A stretch of 64,000 bases of DNA from Streptomyces geranii (GTDB taxonomy: Bacteria; Actinomycetota; Actinomycetes; Streptomycetales; Streptomycetaceae): positions 62,001-126,000 of the forward strand of contig NZ_PJME01000006.1 of assembly GCF_002954775.1 (NCBI RefSeq). The letters are read 5' to 3'. Both the position numbers and the translations under genes were made by a program. The notes below the pieces were generated by a model. That model made no database searches. It was given only the letters and a program-made list of their open reading frames with translations, and was not told the origin of the DNA. Positions 60,141 to 64,000 of the stretch are shown one piece after another (the stretch's first letter is position 1; every line of letters begins with the position of its first letter).

Positions 60141-61025
60141 ATGCAGTTCCAACAGCTCCAGTACTTCGTGGCGGTCGCCGAGACGCGGCACTTCACCCGG
60201 GCGGCGGATCTCGTCCATGTCGCGCAGCCGTCGCTGTCGCAGCAGATCAAGTCGCTGGAACGGGAGTTGGGCGCGGAACTGTTCCTCCGGGCACGCGGCA
60301 ACATCACCCTCACGGACGCCGGCGAGGCGCTCCTGCCACTGGCCCGGCGCATCCTGGCCGACGCGGACACGGCCCGGCACGAGGTGCAGGAACTGGTCCA
60401 CCTTCGGGCGGGCCGGATCCGCCTGGGCGCGACCCCGAGCGTGTGCACGGGGCTCCTGCCGGAGGTGCTGCGCGCCTTCCACGACCGCTATCCCGGCATC
60501 CGGCTGCTGATCGAGGAGGGCGGCTCGCACGACCTCGTACGAGAGCTGGCGCGCGGCGCCCTCGACCTGGCCCTGGTCGTCCTCCCGCTGCCGACCCCGT
60601 CCCCGGCACTGACGACGCTGGAGGTGCTGCGCGAGGACTTGGTGGTGGTGTCGTCCCCGGACGCGCCCGCGCCCGGCGGGGGTCGGCGGACGGTCCGTAT
60701 CGCCGAGCTGGAGGGCGAGCGGTTGGTGATGTTCCGCCACGGCTACGACCTGCGGGAACTGACGGTCGCGGCGTGTCGCTCCGCCGGGTTCGAGCCGGAG
60801 TTCGCGGTGGAGGGCGGGGAGATGGACGCGGTGTTGGGGTTCGTGCGGGCGGGACTGGGCGTGGCCGTGGTCCCGCGGATGGTGGCCAGCCGGGCGGGGC
60901 GTGGGCTACGGGTCACGCCCCTGGCCCGGCCCGGGTTGTTCCGGGCCATCGCGCTGGCCCACCGGAGCGATGTGGCTCCGCCTCGGGCGGCTCGGGAGCT
61001 GCAGCGGATGCTGCTTGAGCGGTAA
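60141..61025 (+). CDS. LysR family transcriptional regulator
   Basis: A 294-residue regulator. The winged helix (1-60) has FVAVAETRHFTRAADLVHVAQ and SLSQQIKSLERELGAELF. The effector domain fills 90-290. It is divergent from sdhCAB and most likely controls that operon, which would be unusual for succinate dehydrogenase. A T-N11-A box lies between. The start is set by TACCCT 7 bp upstream. Confidence 0.93.
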   Translation: MQFQQLQYFVAVAETRHFTRAADLVHVAQPSLSQQIKSLERELGAELFLRARGNITLTDAGEALLPLARRILADADTARHEVQELVHLRAGRIRLGATPSVCTGLLPEVLRAFHDRYPGIRLLIEEGGSHDLVRELARGALDLALVVLPLPTPSPALTTLEVLREDLVVVSSPDAPAPGGGRRTVRIAELEGERLVMFRHGYDLRELTVAACRSAGFEPEFAVEGGEMDAVLGFVRAGLGVAVVPRMVASRAGRGLRVTPLARPGLFRAIALAHRSDVAPPRAARELQRMLLER

Positions 61026-61064
61026 GGGGGTGGGGGCGGGGTTGTGGACACAGCTCAGGTGGTA

Positions 61065-61098
61065 GGTGGCTGGTCGCGCAGTTCCCCGCGCCCCTTCA
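61065..61098 (-). repeat. Dispersed intergenic repeat, minus-strand copy
   Basis: The minus strand carries GGGGCGCGGGGAACTGCGCG followed by ACCAGCCACC. A short GCGCCC/GGGGCGC hairpin overlaps it. It lies between the convergent lysR and GGDEF/EAL genes. Confidence 0.8.
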
Positions 61099-61128
61099 GG
61101 GCGCTCCCCCTCGGGCCGGATTCAAAAC

Positions 61129-63273
61129 TCACCCTGTGGCGTCCACCAAGGCCAGCTCGTGCAGTCGTTCCGGTGGGCCCGGGCGGGCGTAGTACCAGCC
61201 CTGGGCCGTGTCGCAGCCGAGTATGCGGAGTTGTTCTGCCTGGGCGCCCGTTTCCACGCCCTCCACCGTCACCGCGAGGTTCAGGCTGTGGGCCAGGGAG
61301 ACGATTCCCTCGACGATCTTCAAGTCGACCGGGTCCGCCGGGAACTGCTGCATTCCCTGGGTGAAGGAGCGGTCCAGTTTGAGGATGCTCACCGGGAGGC
61401 GGCGCAGGTTCGCGAGGTTCGAGTAGCCGGTGCCGAAGTCGTCCAGGGCGATGTCCACGCCCATTTCCGCCAGGCGGCGCAGGGGCTTCAGGAGGTCGTC
61501 GTCGGCGCCGATCAGGGCCGACTCCGTCACCTCCAGGCACAGCACCTCCGGTTCCAGGCCCGCGCGTTCGAGGATGTCCACCGTGTCCTGGACCAGGCCG
61601 GGGTGGGTGAGCTGGCAGGGGGACAGGTTGACGTTGATGCGCAGCGGGCCGCCTTCCGGGTGGCCTCCGTAGCGCTCCTGCCAGTCCCTGGCCTGGCGTA
61701 CCGACTGTTCCAGGACCCAGCGGCCCAGCGGGACGATCAGGCCGGTGTGTTCGGCGAGCGGGATGAAGCGGTCGGGGCCGAGGACGCCGTGCTGCGGGTG
61801 CAGCCAGCGCACCAGGGCCTCGGCGCCCCGGACGCTGCCGTCGCCGAGGTTGACCAGGGGCTGGTACTCGATGAAGAACTCGTTGCGGTCCAGGGCCGCC
61901 GGGAGGGCGGTGGTGAGGCCGTGGCGGGTGATCGCTCTCAAGTCGGCCTCGGGGTCCGCCAGTTCGAAGCGGTTGCCGCCCGCCGACTTCGCGCGGTACA
62001 TCGTGATGTCGGCGCTGCGGAGCACCTCCGCCGGGCCGCGCTCCCCCGCCGGGCCCTCGACGATGCCGATGCTGCCGCGCACGGTCAGCTCGCGGCCGTC
62101 GACGCTCACCGGGGCGATCAGCGCGTGCATGATCCGGGAGGCCAGTTCGTCGACCTCCGCCTCGGTGTCGGGGCCGGTGGTCAGCGCCACGAACTCGTCG
62201 CCGCCGAGCCGGGCCACCATCTCGCCCGGCGCCGTCGCACAGGACTGCAGCCGGTCGGCGACCTCGACGAGCAGCCGGTCGCCGGCCGCGTGGCCGAGGC
62301 TGTCGTTGATGGTCTTGAAGCCGTCCAGGTCCAGATAGCAGAGGCCGAAGCGCTGGCCCTCGCCCGCCGTGACCGCCTTCTCCAGGCGTTCGAAGAACAG
62401 GGTGCGGTTGGGCAGACCGGTGAGCGCGTCGTGCGTGGCCTCGTACCGGAGCCGGAGGTTGAGGAGGCGGCGCTCGGTGGTGTCCTCCATCAGGGCCAGC
62501 TGGTACTGCGGGCGGCCGTCGGCGTCGCGGAGGAGGGAGACCGTGAGGTTGGTCCACAGGACCGTTCCGTCGGGGCGGTAGAACGCCTTCTCGACGTGGT
62601 AGTGCTCGCGCTCGCCGCGGACCAGCTCCTCGTACAGCTTCCAGACCTGGGGGGCGTCGTCCGGATGCGTCCACTCCGTGACCCGGCGGCCCCGTACGGT
62701 CTGCTCCGAGCCGCCGAACATGCGCTGCAGCGCGCCGTTGAACTGGAGCATGTTGCCGTCGAGGTCGGCGATGTAGATGCCTATGGCCGCGCCCTCGAAC
62801 ACCGCTCGGAAGCGGGCCTCGCTGTCGTGCAGCGCCTCGGCGACCGTGCTGCGGGCGCTCTGCGCGGCCCGCGCGATGGCCTCCTGCTCGGCCAGGGTCC
62901 GGTCGCGCAGCGCGCTGGCGTACCCGGCGGCCATGGCGTGCTGGAGCCTGGACGCGCGGTTGCGCAGATCCTCCTGCGGACCGTCCTCGCCGCAGTACAG
63001 CACCAGATAGGCGTCCACGCAGTCGAGCGAGCGGCTCAGCGCCTCGGGGTCGGTGCAGTGCGCGGCGACCAGCGCGGCGCCGACCGCCCGGCCCTCCTCC
63101 GCGTCGAACGTCCTCGCCCGCAGCGCCTCGCTCAACCGCCCGGCGAGCGGCAGGAGTTGCTCCTCGAACTCCGGCCGGGTGAGCGACGTCGAGGTCACCT
63201 GGTACACCGACCGGCTCCAGATCGTCGCGAACCGGCGCAGTCTGTCCTGGGGGCCGTCCGGCTCGGCGCTCAC
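61129..63273 (-). CDS. PAS-GGDEF-EAL cyclic-di-GMP protein
   Basis: A 714-residue cytoplasmic signalling protein. An N-terminal helical region (about 1-155) precedes a PAS domain (about 160-285). Both enzyme motifs are intact: GGDEF at 357-361 (diguanylate cyclase) and EAL at 485-487 with DDFGTGYSNL and the ETGAQAEQL phosphodiesterase residues. It may make or degrade c-di-GMP; which activity dominates cannot be told from sequence. The GTG start overlaps the upstream methyltransferase stop (GTGA), so the two are co-translated. Confidence 0.92.
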   Translation of the reverse strand: MSAEPDGPQDRLRRFATIWSRSVYQVTSTSLTRPEFEEQLLPLAGRLSEALRARTFDAEEGRAVGAALVAAHCTDPEALSRSLDCVDAYLVLYCGEDGPQEDLRNRASRLQHAMAAGYASALRDRTLAEQEAIARAAQSARSTVAEALHDSEARFRAVFEGAAIGIYIADLDGNMLQFNGALQRMFGGSEQTVRGRRVTEWTHPDDAPQVWKLYEELVRGEREHYHVEKAFYRPDGTVLWTNLTVSLLRDADGRPQYQLALMEDTTERRLLNLRLRYEATHDALTGLPNRTLFFERLEKAVTAGEGQRFGLCYLDLDGFKTINDSLGHAAGDRLLVEVADRLQSCATAPGEMVARLGGDEFVALTTGPDTEAEVDELASRIMHALIAPVSVDGRELTVRGSIGIVEGPAGERGPAEVLRSADITMYRAKSAGGNRFELADPEADLRAITRHGLTTALPAALDRNEFFIEYQPLVNLGDGSVRGAEALVRWLHPQHGVLGPDRFIPLAEHTGLIVPLGRWVLEQSVRQARDWQERYGGHPEGGPLRINVNLSPCQLTHPGLVQDTVDILERAGLEPEVLCLEVTESALIGADDDLLKPLRRLAEMGVDIALDDFGTGYSNLANLRRLPVSILKLDRSFTQGMQQFPADPVDLKIVEGIVSLAHSLNLAVTVEGVETGAQAEQLRILGCDTAQGWYYARPGPPERLHELALVDATG

Positions 63274-64000
63274 GCCTTGCGTCCCACGCCGGCGAATCCG
63301 GAGAAGGAGTACGCGTCCTCGTCCTCCGGTGCCGTCTCCGGCCGCCACCGCGGCATCGGCACCAGTCCCGGTTCCACCATGTCGTACCCCTCGAAGAACC
63401 GCGCGATCGCCTCGCGCGAGCGCATGACCAGCGGGTTGCGAATGTCCTTGTATACGTCGACCGCGCCCTCGGCCCGCTCCGGCGGCAACGGGATTCCCTC
63501 GTACGAGGCATGCGACAGGACGAGCAGGCTGCCGGGCGCGAGCGAGTCGCGCAGCTCGGCGACCGCCGCGTACGGGTCGTCCATGTCTTCCACGAAATGC
63601 AGTATGGCAACGAGAAGCAGGGCCACTGGCCGGTTCTGGTCGATCAGACCCCTTACCTGGGGGCTGTCGAGGATCTCCCGGGGCTTGCGCAGATCGGCGG
63701 CGAGGACGTCCGCGCGCTCGTCACCGGCCAGGACCACCTCGCTGTGTGCGACGGCAACCGGGTCGTGGTCGACGTACATCACCCGCGCCTCGGGGCTGAC
63801 CGCCCGGGCCACTTCGTGGACGCTGCCGAAGGTGGGAATGCCGGAGCCGATGTCGAGGAACTGGGTGATGCCCTCGGCGGCGGCGAATCGAACGGCCCGG
63901 CGCATGAACGCGCGGTTCGCCTGCATGATCTTCGGAAGTCCCGGCATGAACTCCATGGCCCGGCGGGCGGCTTCCCGGTCGACCTCGAAGTTGTGCGAAC
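63270..64000 (-). CDS. DUF574 SAM-dependent methyltransferase (5' cut by window)
   Basis: The frame is open to the right end, so the N-terminus is outside. The part seen has the SAM loop FLDIGSGIPTFGSVHEVA, VMYVDHDPVAVAHSE and the DUF574 segments HNFEVDREAARRAM and ALLLVAILHFVEDMDDP. This family is expanded in Streptomyces; substrates are mostly unknown. It is coupled by a 4-bp overlap to the GGDEF/EAL gene, which suggests a role in the same signal path or simple co-expression. Confidence 0.85.
   Translation of the reverse strand, partial: SHNFEVDREAARRAMEFMPGLPKIMQANRAFMRRAVRFAAAEGITQFLDIGSGIPTFGSVHEVARAVSPEARVMYVDHDPVAVAHSEVVLAGDERADVLAADLRKPREILDSPQVRGLIDQNRPVALLLVAILHFVEDMDDPYAAVAELRDSLAPGSLLVLSHASYEGIPLPPERAEGAVDVYKDIRNPLVMRSREAIARFFEGYDMVEPGLVPMPRWRPETAPEDEDAYSFSGFAGVGRKA

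Overview
The window is a high-GC actinobacterial chromosome segment, almost certainly from Streptomyces. The signs are extreme third-position G/C, GTG starts, Tat-secreted glycosidases, sugar ABC importers with no ATPase gene beside them, an egtABCD ergothioneine operon, a DmdR/IdeR-type iron box, a class-E-like LAxTG cell-wall signal and many leaderless mRNAs. No rRNA, tRNA, CRISPR array, IS element or prophage was seen. The content looks like accessory and conditionally used metabolism between a few housekeeping genes.

Layout. 1-9.5 kb: the end of an SDR gene, a carboxylesterase divergent from a pirin, an AraC-regulator remnant, a MarR/MarR-like/TPR operon, a PepSY membrane protein, peptide deformylase, and a flavoprotein disulfide reductase divergent from thioredoxin. 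9.5-18.8 kb: aldehyde dehydrogenase, a LacI regulator, a TetR regulator divergent from an FMN reductase, an LLM oxidoreductase, TerC, an HSL-type hydrolase and a PucR-like regulator. 18.8-28.7 kb: a carbohydrate locus running leftward (solute-binding lipoprotein, two permeases, a GH43-like enzyme, a secreted beta-helix protein), divergent from its own LacI regulator, followed by a secreted GH43-AbfB protein. 28.9-33.6 kb: amidase, a small OB-fold-like protein, flotillin, an orphan PemK/MazF-like protein and a microbial PARG. 33.9-38.3 kb: egtA-egtB-egtC-egtD with overlapping reading frames, followed by dodecin and a HAD phosphatase. 39.3-43.6 kb: a secreted GH43-AbfB arabinosidase and a GH127-type beta-L-arabinofuranosidase. 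43.8-48.1 kb: an MMPL transporter and a histidine kinase/response regulator pair. 48.3-51.1 kb: two secreted proteins that share a domain, downstream of an iron box. 51.3-56.4 kb: a cation/proton antiporter and its regulatory subunit, a DinB protein, an LLM oxidoreductase and an ornithine-lipid-type olsB-olsA pair. 56.6-61 kb: sdhC-sdhA-sdhB divergent from a LysR gene. 61-64 kb: a GGDEF/EAL protein behind a DUF574 methyltransferase cut by the window end.

How the genes fit together. The two carbohydrate blocks plausibly serve one task: extracellular debranching and hydrolysis of an arabinose-containing polymer, import through the ABC system, and LacI control. The egt genes make ergothioneine. 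The iron-box pair is probably a cell-surface iron or haem system. A dispersed hairpin-plus-tail repeat occupies four of the convergent gene junctions and forms a four-unit tandem array at 17.4-17.7 kb.
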